Assembly (NCBI GenBank): GCA_016213205.1
Contig: JACRAZ010000099.1
Coordinates: forward strand, 62,001 to 126,000
Origin: Burkholderiales bacterium
GTDB taxonomy: Bacteria; Pseudomonadota; Gammaproteobacteria; Burkholderiales; Burkholderiaceae_C
Direction: 5' to 3'
DNA length: 64,000 nucleotides
Each line of letters starts with the position of its first letter. Position 1 is the first letter of the stretch. Shown here in pieces: positions 16,590-24,860 of this stretch. The notes under the pieces were generated by a model. That model was not told where the DNA came from. It saw only the letters and a list, made by a program, of their open reading frames with translations, and did no database searches. The position numbers and the translations under genes are program-made.

Positions 16590-18053
16590 CTACCAGCGCC
16601 AGCGCAGGCCTCCGTAAACCGAAAACCCGCGGTAATTGAACAGCGCCAGGTTGCTACCCTGGCGCAAGGCTTGCACCTGCACCTGTGCCTCAGCGCCACC
16701 CAGCCAGGGCCACGGCACGGGCCTCGCGAGTTCCAGCGAAAGCTGGGTCTGGTTCATCCGCCGGATTGCGTTGTTCTCGAGCAGCGGACTGTAGCCTTCG
16801 CTGTCCGTGACGCTGCCGATTCGCACACTGATGTCCAGCCGCGTGCCATTGTTCAAGGGCCCACCCGCGCGCAGGCCGAACGTGGATTGCCGCTGCACGC
16901 CGCCCGGTCGGCTGGGGTCGGACGGTCGGTCGGCATTGTGGCGGGCCGCGGCGCCCCAGCTCCACGTGGTGCTGCCCGGCCAAGGACACTGCAGGCTCCA
17001 CTGTCCGCCCAGAGATCGGCCGTCGGCACTTCGGGTGACCTGGTGCGAGCGCATCTCGGATTCGAGGCTGACACGGTGGCTGCAGCCGATCGCCTCTCGG
17101 TCGACCGATGCCCCCAGGCGGACCAGCCGGAACGCTTCATTGAGGGGACCGCCGATCCAGGTGGCGTTGCCGTGCAACTGCCCACGCCATTGTCCCCACT
17201 GTTGTGACACGCCCGCTGCCCATTGGACATGGTGCCAATCTGTCTCTCGCTCGGCGGGCGCGCGACGTGCGCTGCCCTGCAGGCCGGTTTGCACGATCAT
17301 GCCGGCGAGCGGGCTGTACGCCATCTGCCAGGACAGTTCGGCCACCATGGCCAGCGCCGACCGGGGCTTCAGCGGCGAGTCCAACGGCAGGCTGATCGGG
17401 CCGTCAGGCGGGGTCAGCGTCAGTTCGTTCAGCCGCGGCGAGTGGTCGAGGTTGCTCTCGTAGCCTGTGAGCAAGGCGGCTTCGCGGTAGAACACCCAAC
17501 CGTCCACGGTGTTCGCCGGGCGTTGCGCCGCGGCGGAGGCTGCCGCGGACCGTACGGTGGGCAGGGCCACCTTGCCCTGCAACCTCAGGCGCAGTGCCGG
17601 CGGCACATCGGCGCGCTCGCTCCAGAGCTGGGCCAAGGCATCGCGTGCCGTGGTGTCGCCCAGGGCTGCCAGGGCGAGCGAATGGTCGGCCAGCGCGCCG
17701 AGGTGGTCCGGGTTGAGCAGCAGCGCTCGCTCCAGCCAGACCAGGGCCTGCGCCGGCTCACCTTCCTCGAGCCAGAGAGCACCCAAGGTGGCGAGGAATC
17801 CCGCATGTTCCATGCAGTGCGACCGCAGGATCTCAAAGCGATGGAGCAATTCACGCCGGGCTGAGGGCGCCCGCGGCCAGGGCGTGGCAGCCAACGCGCC
17901 ACAGTAATCGGCAATGCGCAGCACGCTCACGGCAGGTGCCGCGCCATCGTCCATCGCCGATTGCGCCTGCGCAGCGATGGCAGGCGCGGCCAACAGCCAC
18001 GCCAGCAATCCCCGGCCGAGAGGTCCAGGCCACGATGGCACAACGCGATTCAC
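16590..18053 (-). CDS. Exported TPR protein with C-terminal outer-membrane beta-barrel
   Basis: The protein has 487 residues from a GTG at 18053 that overlaps the cyclase stop by 4 nt (GTGA). This start gives a proper signal peptide (LLAWLLAAPAIAAQA); a longer in-frame ATG at 18173 would run deep into the cyclase gene. Residues 70-170 are tetratricopeptide-like helices (GEPAQALVWLERALLLNPDH). From about 180 the sequence alternates polar and hydrophobic residues like a transmembrane beta-barrel and ends VYGGLRWRW, a typical barrel C-terminus with a terminal aromatic. It is probably an outer-membrane protein whose periplasmic TPR part contacts a partner, in the style of Slam-like or TPR-porin proteins. 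It is the last gene of the fecR-cyclase operon. Confidence 0.78.
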   Translation of the reverse strand: MNRVVPSWPGPLGRGLLAWLLAAPAIAAQAQSAMDDGAAPAVSVLRIADYCGALAATPWPRAPSARRELLHRFEILRSHCMEHAGFLATLGALWLEEGEPAQALVWLERALLLNPDHLGALADHSLALAALGDTTARDALAQLWSERADVPPALRLRLQGKVALPTVRSAAASAAAQRPANTVDGWVFYREAALLTGYESNLDHSPRLNELTLTPPDGPISLPLDSPLKPRSALAMVAELSWQMAYSPLAGMIVQTGLQGSARRAPAERETDWHHVQWAAGVSQQWGQWRGQLHGNATWIGGPLNEAFRLVRLGASVDREAIGCSHRVSLESEMRSHQVTRSADGRSLGGQWSLQCPWPGSTTWSWGAAARHNADRPSDPSRPGGVQRQSTFGLRAGGPLNNGTRLDISVRIGSVTDSEGYSPLLENNAIRRMNQTQLSLELARPVPWPWLGGAEAQVQVQALRQGSNLALFNYRGFSVYGGLRWRW

Positions 18054-20152
18054 GCGTCGCGCAGGTTGGCGGCTGATTGAATCTGCAGCGAGGCAGGCGA
18101 GCCCGTGTCGGACCAGCCCGCCCACTTCAAGCCATCGGTGCCACGCTCGGTGGCCGTGGCGGCACTCGCCCACAGCGGCTCTGCGGGCACCAGTTCTGCC
18201 CAGGCCGTGGGCGCATGCAACGCATACTGCCGGCTCAGGCCTTCGAGCAGGTATTCACCCAGCGGTTCGGTGCTGCCCTGGGGCAATTGCGATGCAAGCT
18301 GGGGGCCGATGAGAATCGGCATCGAAAGATCGAGCGTCATTTGTTGCAGTCGGGCAGCAACGCTCACTGGCTCGCCCAGTGCCGCATGGGCACGGCGCCT
18401 CGCCGGCCCGAAGGAGCCAACGACGGCAATGCCGGATTCAAGACCGACACCCAGCGCCAACGGCTGGACGGGGCTGTCTTCATGCGGAAGTTGGGACGGT
18501 GCAAGCAGCGTTCGGGTGGCACGCAGCAGTTCCTGTGCGGCAAGCAAGGCCTGCTTCGGATGATCTGGGCAGTCCGAATAGGCGTTCCACACGGCCAGCA
18601 CCGAATCACCGACCACATTCTCCACCACACCACCGTGCTGCTCGACCACATCGACAGCGATGCAACAGAATGCGTGCAGCATGGCTGCCGTCTCTTCAGC
18701 AGGTTTGTGGGCGGCAAACGACGAGAAATTGCGGATGTCGGCCACCAGCACGCTGATGTCACGCCGGTTGACCTGCACGCTGCCCGAGGGGTCGCTGGCC
18801 ATCAGGCGCTGCGCCACCGGTGCCGGAAGGTAGGCTCCCAGATGGGCTGACAGCCGCTCGCGCTGCGCGCGTGTGAGTGCATGCTCCGCGGCCGCCAGCG
18901 CCGACGATGACACCAGGGCGAAAACCGCCACCGATGCCCAGGGCAACCAGAGGTCGTGCTGAAGCAGCGCCCAGGCGGCGCCTGAATAGCAACCCACGGC
19001 CAGCAGCACGCCCGCCAGCGGCAAACGCTTGGCGGTGACGCCAGGCCGGCGACGCACCAGCGCCAGCAGTGCGGCAGCCACGAGCACCGCAGCGGCCGCC
19101 TGCAGCAGCGCTGCACTCGTCGGGGCATACGGGATGCGATGGTCCAGCAGGCCGACGATCGACTGGGCATGCACCTCGACGCCGGACGACACCGCGGCAT
19201 GGGGCGTGGCCACCCGATCGCCAAACCCGAAGGCGGTGGCACCGATCAGGGCGACGGTGCCGCGCAGCAGGCTGGCTTCCGCCGTGCCGTTGAGCACATC
19301 CGCCGCCGACACGGAGGCGAAGGCCCGACGCTCGGCACGGTACGGGACGATCATGTCGCCCTGCGCATCCACTGGCACCACCAGACCGGGCAGGCTCGGG
19401 CTGGTCAGCCAGCCGGCGGGCGCCAGACCCACGCCGTAGGCCTGCTCGCTGGCTTGGGACCACACCCAGTCAGGCGCCGGAACCGGACCGGTGCCGGTGG
19501 GTTGCGCAACCCGCCACAGGGTGGCCAGCGCGAGGCTCGGGTAGGCCCGCCCCTCATGGCACACCAACGCAGGCACCTTGCGCACGACGCCGTCCGACTC
19601 GACACGGGGCGTGATGTGCCCAAGCGCCGGCGCCGGCTCCAGCAGGCCCGGTGCAATGCCGTAGTGGCCCTGGCTGCGCGGTGCGAATGCGGGACATCCG
19701 CCAGCCGCCAGCGAGCCGGCGACCGTGCCGACCCGAGGCGTGACCTGCGCATCGAGCGAGAAGATCTGGCCCACCACCACCGGCGCCTGCGACCAGGTGG
19801 CCGCCAGTGCAGCGTCACCTTCCATCGGGTCGGAATAGGCGATGTCGTAGGCCTGCACCACGGCACCGGCCTCTTCGAGGCGCTGCGACAGCCGCGCCAT
19901 GGTGCTGCGGGGCCACGGCCAGGGGCCGACCTGCTTCAGGCTGGCTTCATCGATGTCGACGACGACGATGCGGCGCTCGGGCTTGGCGCTCGCGCCAAGG
20001 CGCCAGCTCCAGTCGCCCACGATCTGCTCGATGCGCATCAGGCCGCCCGGCGCCGCCACCTGCAGCAGCCCGACGACGAGCGCCGACAGCAGCAACACGG
20101 CCACACGCAGTCGCCAGGGATGGTTGCGCCAGAAGACCATCATGGGGGGCAC
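18050..20152 (-). CDS. CHASE2-domain class III nucleotide cyclase homologue
   Basis: The 700-residue membrane protein has an N-terminal span (about 13-31), a periplasmic CHASE2 sensor (about 35-330, with IVVVDIDEASLKQVGPWPWPR), three further spans (about 335-425) and a class III cyclase domain (about 450-630). Metal-binding Asp residues are present (VLVADIRNF and VVGDSVLAVW) and the Arg of AARL is kept. The adenine-selecting Lys is Asn (NVVGD), the second selector Asp appears to be Ala (RAHAALGE), and the transition-state Asn is Ser (VSVAARL). Activity or nucleotide choice may therefore be altered. The gene lies 31 nt after fecR and overlaps the TPR-barrel gene. ATG 20152 is used; ATG 20143 is equally possible. 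Confidence 0.85.
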   Translation of the reverse strand: MPPMMVFWRNHPWRLRVAVLLLSALVVGLLQVAAPGGLMRIEQIVGDWSWRLGASAKPERRIVVVDIDEASLKQVGPWPWPRSTMARLSQRLEEAGAVVQAYDIAYSDPMEGDAALAATWSQAPVVVGQIFSLDAQVTPRVGTVAGSLAAGGCPAFAPRSQGHYGIAPGLLEPAPALGHITPRVESDGVVRKVPALVCHEGRAYPSLALATLWRVAQPTGTGPVPAPDWVWSQASEQAYGVGLAPAGWLTSPSLPGLVVPVDAQGDMIVPYRAERRAFASVSAADVLNGTAEASLLRGTVALIGATAFGFGDRVATPHAAVSSGVEVHAQSIVGLLDHRIPYAPTSAALLQAAAAVLVAAALLALVRRRPGVTAKRLPLAGVLLAVGCYSGAAWALLQHDLWLPWASVAVFALVSSSALAAAEHALTRAQRERLSAHLGAYLPAPVAQRLMASDPSGSVQVNRRDISVLVADIRNFSSFAAHKPAEETAAMLHAFCCIAVDVVEQHGGVVENVVGDSVLAVWNAYSDCPDHPKQALLAAQELLRATRTLLAPSQLPHEDSPVQPLALGVGLESGIAVVGSFGPARRRAHAALGEPVSVAARLQQMTLDLSMPILIGPQLASQLPQGSTEPLGEYLLEGLSRQYALHAPTAWAELVPAEPLWASAATATERGTDGLKWAGWSDTGSPASLQIQSAANLRDA

Positions 20153-20183
20153 GGGTGCTTGGCTGCGATCGGCCGGCGCCGGC

Positions 20184-21554
20184 TCAGCGACCCCAGAGGG
20201 TCTTGCCGCGGAACAGGCCGCCGATCACCGAGCGCTCGAACAGGTAGCCGACCTCCTTGCTGTCGAACGACACGGCGCCACTGACCTTCTGCGCAGCATC
20301 GCGGACCGCGAAGGTGCCATCCGCGGCCACATCGCCAGCGGCCCGCAGTTCCGCCTTGCCACCGGTGGCCGACGACAGCGCCAGCGCGGTGGCAAAGGTG
20401 CGCTTGCTGAAATCGAGCGTCAGCGTGCCACCGTCGACATTGGCGGCCTCGGTGCGGCTGCCGGTCTCGAACGTGGCCATGGCCCGCGAAAGACGGAAGT
20501 CCACCTTGGCGTCGGTGCTGTTGTGCAGCAGGCCGTCGGAATTTGCAGGATCGGTCGCACGGAACAGGGTGCCGTACTTGCTGTCATGGGCAGGCGTGAC
20601 GTCACGCCCCAACCGGGCAAAGGCGTAGGGCATGCTGACGTTGTCGTTGGTGGTGGCGCCGATGCCCCAGTGGCCCCAGGCCAGCTGCGCGGTCTGCTCG
20701 GGCCGTGAATTCAGGTTCACAGCGCTGGGCGAGATGATTGCCAGGACGTCGGCGGCCGAGCGGTCGCTGTCGCGCATCTGCGCGAAACCCTTGGCATCGG
20801 CTGCCTGTTGGGCTGCCGTCCGCGCTGCGGATTCGGCCGCATGCAGCGCCGCAACACGTTCTTCTGCACCGCCGGTGGCGGCCTCGGCCGCGTTGCCGAT
20901 CGGCACCACGCGCGCCACACGGTCGCCGGGGCGGACCTCGGCCATCAGGCGGCCCATGTCGGCCGAGAGCACTCTTGAATCCGACCCGGAACACGGCCCC
21001 AACCCGGTTGCGCTGCAGCTGCCGCCGAGCGCACCCACGACGATGGCGCCATCGGCCACCGTGGCACGCATGCCCTTGGCATCGGTGTGCACGATGAAAT
21101 CAGTGCCACGCACGCCGATGGCGGCGATCGGGGTGTTCAGGCGGAACCGGTTCTTGTCCACCTCGGTGGCAGCACCGGAGATCGAGCGGCTGGTGCCCTG
21201 CTCCACCTTCAGCCGCACTTCGTTCGCGTGGGGCTTGTCGGCGTCGTAGCGGTAGGCCTGCACTTCCAGCACGCTGTCGGGCCGCACGCTGACGGCGCCG
21301 TTGTCGATGAATCGCAGGTGCACATGCCCGTTGGCGGAGGTCTCAACCCGATCCCCCACCTGGATCGGCGCGCCGCGGCGCAGCGGTTCGCTGCTGCCAT
21401 CCATGTGGATGACACGTGCGACGCCGATCAGCAAGCTGACCTGGCCGATGGCCTGCTCGCTGGCAAACGACACCGCCGGCAGGCCCAAGGCGCAGGCTGC
21501 CACGACGGCCGTGACGAGCGGTCGGACGCTGCAGACAAACGGTTGACGATTCAT
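20184..21554 (-). CDS. Periplasmic FecR-domain protein
   Basis: The protein has 456 residues. AGGAG lies 7 nt before the ATG at 21554 and the N-terminus is a clear signal peptide ending LPAVSFA, so this start is preferred over the longer frame to 21743. The FecR core spans about 60-210 (DRVETSANGHVHLRFIDNG; LNTPIAAIGVRGTDFIVHTD). There is no N-terminal anti-sigma helix and no membrane helix before it, so this is the free periplasmic type, not an anti-sigma factor for an ECF sigma. A helical middle and a beta-rich C-terminal part follow. It is the first gene of the fecR - CHASE2 cyclase - TPR-barrel operon and is divergent from the Crp/Fnr gene. Confidence 0.87.
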   Translation of the reverse strand: MNRQPFVCSVRPLVTAVVAACALGLPAVSFASEQAIGQVSLLIGVARVIHMDGSSEPLRRGAPIQVGDRVETSANGHVHLRFIDNGAVSVRPDSVLEVQAYRYDADKPHANEVRLKVEQGTSRSISGAATEVDKNRFRLNTPIAAIGVRGTDFIVHTDAKGMRATVADGAIVVGALGGSCSATGLGPCSGSDSRVLSADMGRLMAEVRPGDRVARVVPIGNAAEAATGGAEERVAALHAAESAARTAAQQAADAKGFAQMRDSDRSAADVLAIISPSAVNLNSRPEQTAQLAWGHWGIGATTNDNVSMPYAFARLGRDVTPAHDSKYGTLFRATDPANSDGLLHNSTDAKVDFRLSRAMATFETGSRTEAANVDGGTLTLDFSKRTFATALALSSATGGKAELRAAGDVAADGTFAVRDAAQKVSGAVSFDSKEVGYLFERSVIGGLFRGKTLWGR

Positions 21555-21695
21555 CGCTTCACTCCTGAGGGCCCCGAAGCCTGGCTCACGGCCATCTGCC
21601 ACAACAGCTGACGGACCAGGCATGGCCTGGTTCCGAGAAGTCCGCTGGGGCGAGATGCGGGACAATTGATCTTGCACCGCGCCATCCCATGTTGG

Positions 21696-21711
21696 TGTGT
21701 TGTGCATCACA
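21696..21711. promoter_or_regulatory. CRP-type site in the fecR/crp divergent gap
   Basis: TGTGT-TGTGCA-TCACA matches the CRP consensus at 9 of 10 positions. It lies between the divergent fecR (start 21554) and Crp/Fnr (start 21749) genes, 38 nt upstream of the latter, where it could control both and allow autoregulation. Confidence 0.65.
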
Positions 21712-21724
21712 TGCCTGACCGCTT

Positions 21725-21736
21725 TGTGCATGCACA
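21725..21736. promoter_or_regulatory. 12-bp perfect palindrome near the Crp/Fnr start
   Basis: TGTGCATGCACA is fully symmetrical and contains TGTG/CACA half-sites without the 6-bp CRP spacing. It lies 13 nt before the ATG at 21749 and could be a second operator for autorepression. Confidence 0.4.
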
Positions 21737-21748
21737 GTTCCACCCCCG

Positions 21749-22447
21749 ATGCCGATCCTCATCCCGATCCTGCAGGGCCTGCGCCTGTTCGACAGCCTGC
21801 CCGCCGCCAAGCTGGCGGAGGTGTCGACGACCATGAACGAGCGACGCGTCGAGCGTCGCGAGGTGGTGATCAAGCGCGGGGAAACCGATGCGGGGTTGGG
21901 TTTCCTGATCGAGGGGCGACTGCAGACCGTGAATTTTACGCTCGACGGTCGCGAGGTCGGCATCGACTTCATCGAAGATGGCGACTTCTTCGGTGAACTC
22001 TCTGTCATCGACGGGCAACCCGCGCCGGAGTTCATCATCGCGGTGGCGCCGTCCCGGGTGGTGTTCCTCGACCGCGAGCGGGCCCGTGACCTGATGTTCT
22101 CGACCCCACGCGCCGCAGCGGCGGTGGCTGAGCGCCTGGCAGCACGCATGCGGCGAGCCGCAAGCCACCGCTCACTTCTGGCACTGCCGAGCTCGTTCCA
22201 GCGGGTGTGCGCGCAACTGGCGCTGCTGGCACAGAAGAACGGTGCGGGCCAGGTGGTGATCGTGATGCCGCCCACCCACCAGGAAATCGCGATCATGGTG
22301 AACACCAGCCGTGAGACCGTCACCCGCACGCTGCAGTTCCTGCAGGGCCTGAAGGTGCTGGCGCGTGACGGCAACCTGCTGGTGGTGCACCAGCCTGACA
22401 CGCTGCAACAGGCGGCCGACGGCAAGGTGGCGCCGGCCAAGGCCTGA
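21749..22447 (+). CDS. Crp/Fnr-family transcriptional regulator
   Basis: The 232-residue protein has an N-terminal cyclic-nucleotide-binding fold (about 10-125), a dimerisation helix and a winged helix. The recognition helix SRETVTRTL (near 186-194) keeps the Arg, Glu and Arg that in CRP read TGTGA half-sites, and such sites occur in this neighbourhood. The phosphate-binding cassette has FFGELSVIDG (80-89), but the following segment PAPEFIIA lacks the Arg-Ser/Thr pair that grips cAMP phosphate in CRP. There are no FNR-type cysteines. It may bind another ligand or none. It is transcribed divergently from the fecR/cyclase operon. Confidence 0.88.
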   Translation: MPILIPILQGLRLFDSLPAAKLAEVSTTMNERRVERREVVIKRGETDAGLGFLIEGRLQTVNFTLDGREVGIDFIEDGDFFGELSVIDGQPAPEFIIAVAPSRVVFLDRERARDLMFSTPRAAAAVAERLAARMRRAASHRSLLALPSSFQRVCAQLALLAQKNGAGQVVIVMPPTHQEIAIMVNTSRETVTRTLQFLQGLKVLARDGNLLVVHQPDTLQQAADGKVAPAKA

Positions 22448-22597
22448 AATTCCTGGAAGGGCCTCGCAGCGTCCGACATTGCATGCGGCTGAGCACACCT
22501 CGTCCGCGCGGGAGTGGTCGGTGGCGGCTTGCCCGACGCAGCCAGGCCGCCCACCTCGACCCCTGGCGGCAGGTTTGCGGGCTGCCGCCGCCCCCCA

Positions 22598-23515
22598 TCA
22601 GCAGGATGTCTTCGAGGCGGGCATGTGGTCGCGGTGCACCCTGCCCTCAGCATCCACCGCGAGGTAGGGCAAGCCCTGTTCGGCCAGGAAGGCTAGCGCC
22701 TGGTCCCCCATCAGCATGGCAATGCTGCTGACAGCACCGGCGGCAACGCAGGCTGGCGCCTGCACGCTCACCGACTGCCAGCCCTGGGCTGGCCAGCCGG
22801 TGCGTGCATCGAGCAGGTGGCTGTAGCGGCGACCCCCATCGTCGATGAAGCGTTCATAGTCGCCGCTGGTGGCCAGTGCTCCGTGGGTAAGTTCGAGCTG
22901 CGCGATGCACCGGCCGGCGTCGCGCGGGTGGCGGATGCCAAAGGACCAGGCGCTGCCATCGGGCCGCGGGCCCAGCACGCGGATGTCGCCGCCAAGGTTC
23001 ACCCAGCCCTGTCGCACCCCGGCCTGCAGCAGCAGCGCGGCGCAGCGATCGGCTGCGTACTCCTTCCCCAGGCCGCCAAGGTCGATTTCCATGCCGGCAT
23101 CGGGCAGCAGCAGGTCACGGCCGTCCCACACCAGCCGCGGCCAGCCGACCAGCGGCAGCAGCGCATCGACCGCCACGGAAGACGGCAAGGCCGGCCCGCG
23201 AAAGTTCCAGGCCCGGCGCAACACGCCGCTGGTGATGTCGAAGCGGCCCCCGCTGAGCGCATGCAGTTGCGCCGCCAGCCCGATCAACGCGGCCGTTTCT
23301 CCATCCACCCGGGTCGGCACGCCGAACCCGGCCGCCGCGTTGATGCGCGACACCACGCTGTCCGGCCGGTAGCGCGAGTACTTGGTCTCGATGCGCCGCA
23401 CTTCGGCCATGCCCTGCTGCGCCGCGGCACGCAGCGTGGGCTCATCGGCCCCGGCCAGGCGCAGCTCGCAAGCGCAGGCCATGGCCTGGAAGTCAAAACC
23501 CAGCACCAGCGCCAC
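22598..23515 (-). CDS. apbE: FAD:protein FMN transferase (ApbE family)
   Basis: The 305-residue protein starts at GTG 23515, which shares one base with the stop of the DUF3570 gene. ApbE enzymes cleave FAD and attach FMN to Ser/Thr of exported proteins, using Mg2+. Family motifs are visible: DLGGLGKEYAADR, GWVNLGGDIRVLG, GALATSGDYERF and HLLDARTGWPA. A short hydrophobic start (VALVLGFDFQAMACACEL) is compatible with export but no clean signal peptide or lipobox is seen. It ends the redox gene set TlpA - DUF4266 - DUF3570 - ApbE, and its target may be one of these neighbours. Confidence 0.9.
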   Translation of the reverse strand: MALVLGFDFQAMACACELRLAGADEPTLRAAAQQGMAEVRRIETKYSRYRPDSVVSRINAAAGFGVPTRVDGETAALIGLAAQLHALSGGRFDITSGVLRRAWNFRGPALPSSVAVDALLPLVGWPRLVWDGRDLLLPDAGMEIDLGGLGKEYAADRCAALLLQAGVRQGWVNLGGDIRVLGPRPDGSAWSFGIRHPRDAGRCIAQLELTHGALATSGDYERFIDDGGRRYSHLLDARTGWPAQGWQSVSVQAPACVAAGAVSSIAMLMGDQALAFLAEQGLPYLAVDAEGRVHRDHMPASKTSC

Positions 23516-24660
23516 TAGAACGCCCTGGACAACCCGAACTGCACGAAGCGCGCCCGCAGGGGCGCGAGCCCCGGTGAGCCGGCACCGCCAACGCGCCAGT
23601 GGCTGCGCTGTTCGTAGCGCTCGACCTTGAGGTCGCTGCGCCAGCCCTCGGGCAGTTGCAGGGCGAGCTTCAAGCCCAGCGTGACGGCGCCGAAAGAAGC
23701 CAGCCGAGCGTCCGGTGAAAGGTAGCGCGGCGGGTCGGTGAAGTAGCCCGGCGGATACGGCGCGCCGGCAAACGAGTAGACGGGGTCGTAGTAAAACCAG
23801 GCGGCACGCTGCGAGTACAGGCGCGCCGATGGTGTCAGCACCAGGCGCTGCGAGAGCGGTTGCACCCATTCGGCCGCCAGCGTGTGCGAACGGATGCCGA
23901 AAGAATCACGGTAGTGGCGGTAGCTGCCGCGCAAGGTGCCACGCACGGCCTCGACATGGTGGTTCCAGCGCAACAGCACCGCGGCGCTGTGGCGGCTGGC
24001 CGGCCGCTGGTCCAGCCGCTTGTAGGGATCGGAGAAATGGCCTTGCCCATCGGCCAGCGTGACGGTGGCCTGCACCAGGTCCAGCCGCGACAGCACCTGC
24101 GTGAGGCCCGCGCTGAGCTCCCGCGTTCGGCGCTGTTCGTGCAGCGATGGATCGTCCGTGGAGCCGATGCGGTCGCGGGTGAGGCCCAGGCCCAGGTTGA
24201 CGCTGCGGTTGTTGTCCTCGCTGGAGAACGTGGCCTCGAAGGACATCGCCCGCGACCGGAAGTCGTGCTCGGTGGAGCCGGCCGCACCGAGCGTCCAGCT
24301 GCCGCGGTCGAGGTAACGCGTGACCTTCAGGTCGCCGGCGCGTCGCTCGTCGCGCATCTGGGAGGCACCGGAGACCGCGCTGTGATATCGCGGCGACGCG
24401 CCCGAGACGCTGTCCTCCGTGGCGCTGCCTTCCACCTGCCAGCGTTCGCCCAGCGGCAGGCGCAGCAGCACCGAGGGCGCGTGCACTGCCACGCGCTGCA
24501 GGCCGGGCTGCCAGTCGCGGTAGTCCAACCATTTGAAGCCGACCAGGCCCGGGCCGCCCGCTTCGGCCTGTGCCGCAGCCGGCATCACACCCGGCAGGGC
24601 CAGCGCTGCGCAGACCACACGGCCCCAGCCCGGCGCGCGCGGCGCCTCAGTTACACCCAC
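23515..24660 (-). CDS. DUF3570 outer-membrane beta-barrel-like protein
   Basis: The protein has 381 residues from GTG 24660, which overlaps the DUF4266 stop by 14 nt and gives a signal peptide ending AAAQA; ATG 24687 is the alternative. The mature part is rich in amphipathic strands and aromatic residues and ends RFVQFGLSRAF, a classic barrel end with a terminal Phe. The family hallmark DSVSGAS is present near residue 83, with a second SGAS eleven residues later. Both resemble the (S/T)GA(S/T) core at which ApbE attaches FMN. The gene is coupled to apbE downstream and to a DUF4266 lipoprotein upstream, as is usual for this family. Confidence 0.85.
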   Translation of the reverse strand: MGVTEAPRAPGWGRVVCAALALPGVMPAAAQAEAGGPGLVGFKWLDYRDWQPGLQRVAVHAPSVLLRLPLGERWQVEGSATEDSVSGASPRYHSAVSGASQMRDERRAGDLKVTRYLDRGSWTLGAAGSTEHDFRSRAMSFEATFSSEDNNRSVNLGLGLTRDRIGSTDDPSLHEQRRTRELSAGLTQVLSRLDLVQATVTLADGQGHFSDPYKRLDQRPASRHSAAVLLRWNHHVEAVRGTLRGSYRHYRDSFGIRSHTLAAEWVQPLSQRLVLTPSARLYSQRAAWFYYDPVYSFAGAPYPPGYFTDPPRYLSPDARLASFGAVTLGLKLALQLPEGWRSDLKVERYEQRSHWRVGGAGSPGLAPLRARFVQFGLSRAF

Positions 24661-24856
24661 AGCCGCCGCCGCCCACGGCGCCGCCACCGGCGCTGTTTTC
24701 CTTGCTGGCGTAGATGTGCTGCGTGAAGCGGCTGTCCAGCGGGTCGGCGTCCATCGTCATCTCGGGCCTGGCGAGGATGCCTTTTTCCCAGGGCTGCGGT
24801 GGCATCGGGCTGCAACCGGCGAGCGCCAGCGCCAGGCAGACGGTGGCTGCCCTCAC
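24647..24856 (-). CDS. DUF4266 lipoprotein
   Basis: This 69-residue protein starts at GTG 24856, 4 nt after the TlpA-like gene. The lipobox LALAGC puts the acylated Cys near residue 15. The conserved DUF4266 core follows (PWEKGILARPEM, then FTQHIYASKE), and the protein ends in a Gly-rich tail with two Cys (GGGGCGCN). It is anchored to a membrane and is almost always encoded with a DUF3570 barrel and ApbE. The tail cysteines suggest metal or disulfide chemistry together with the TlpA-like protein; that part is inference. Confidence 0.87.
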   Translation of the reverse strand: MRAATVCLALALAGCSPMPPQPWEKGILARPEMTMDADPLDSRFTQHIYASKENSAGGGAVGGGGCGCN

Positions 24857-24860
24857 GCCC

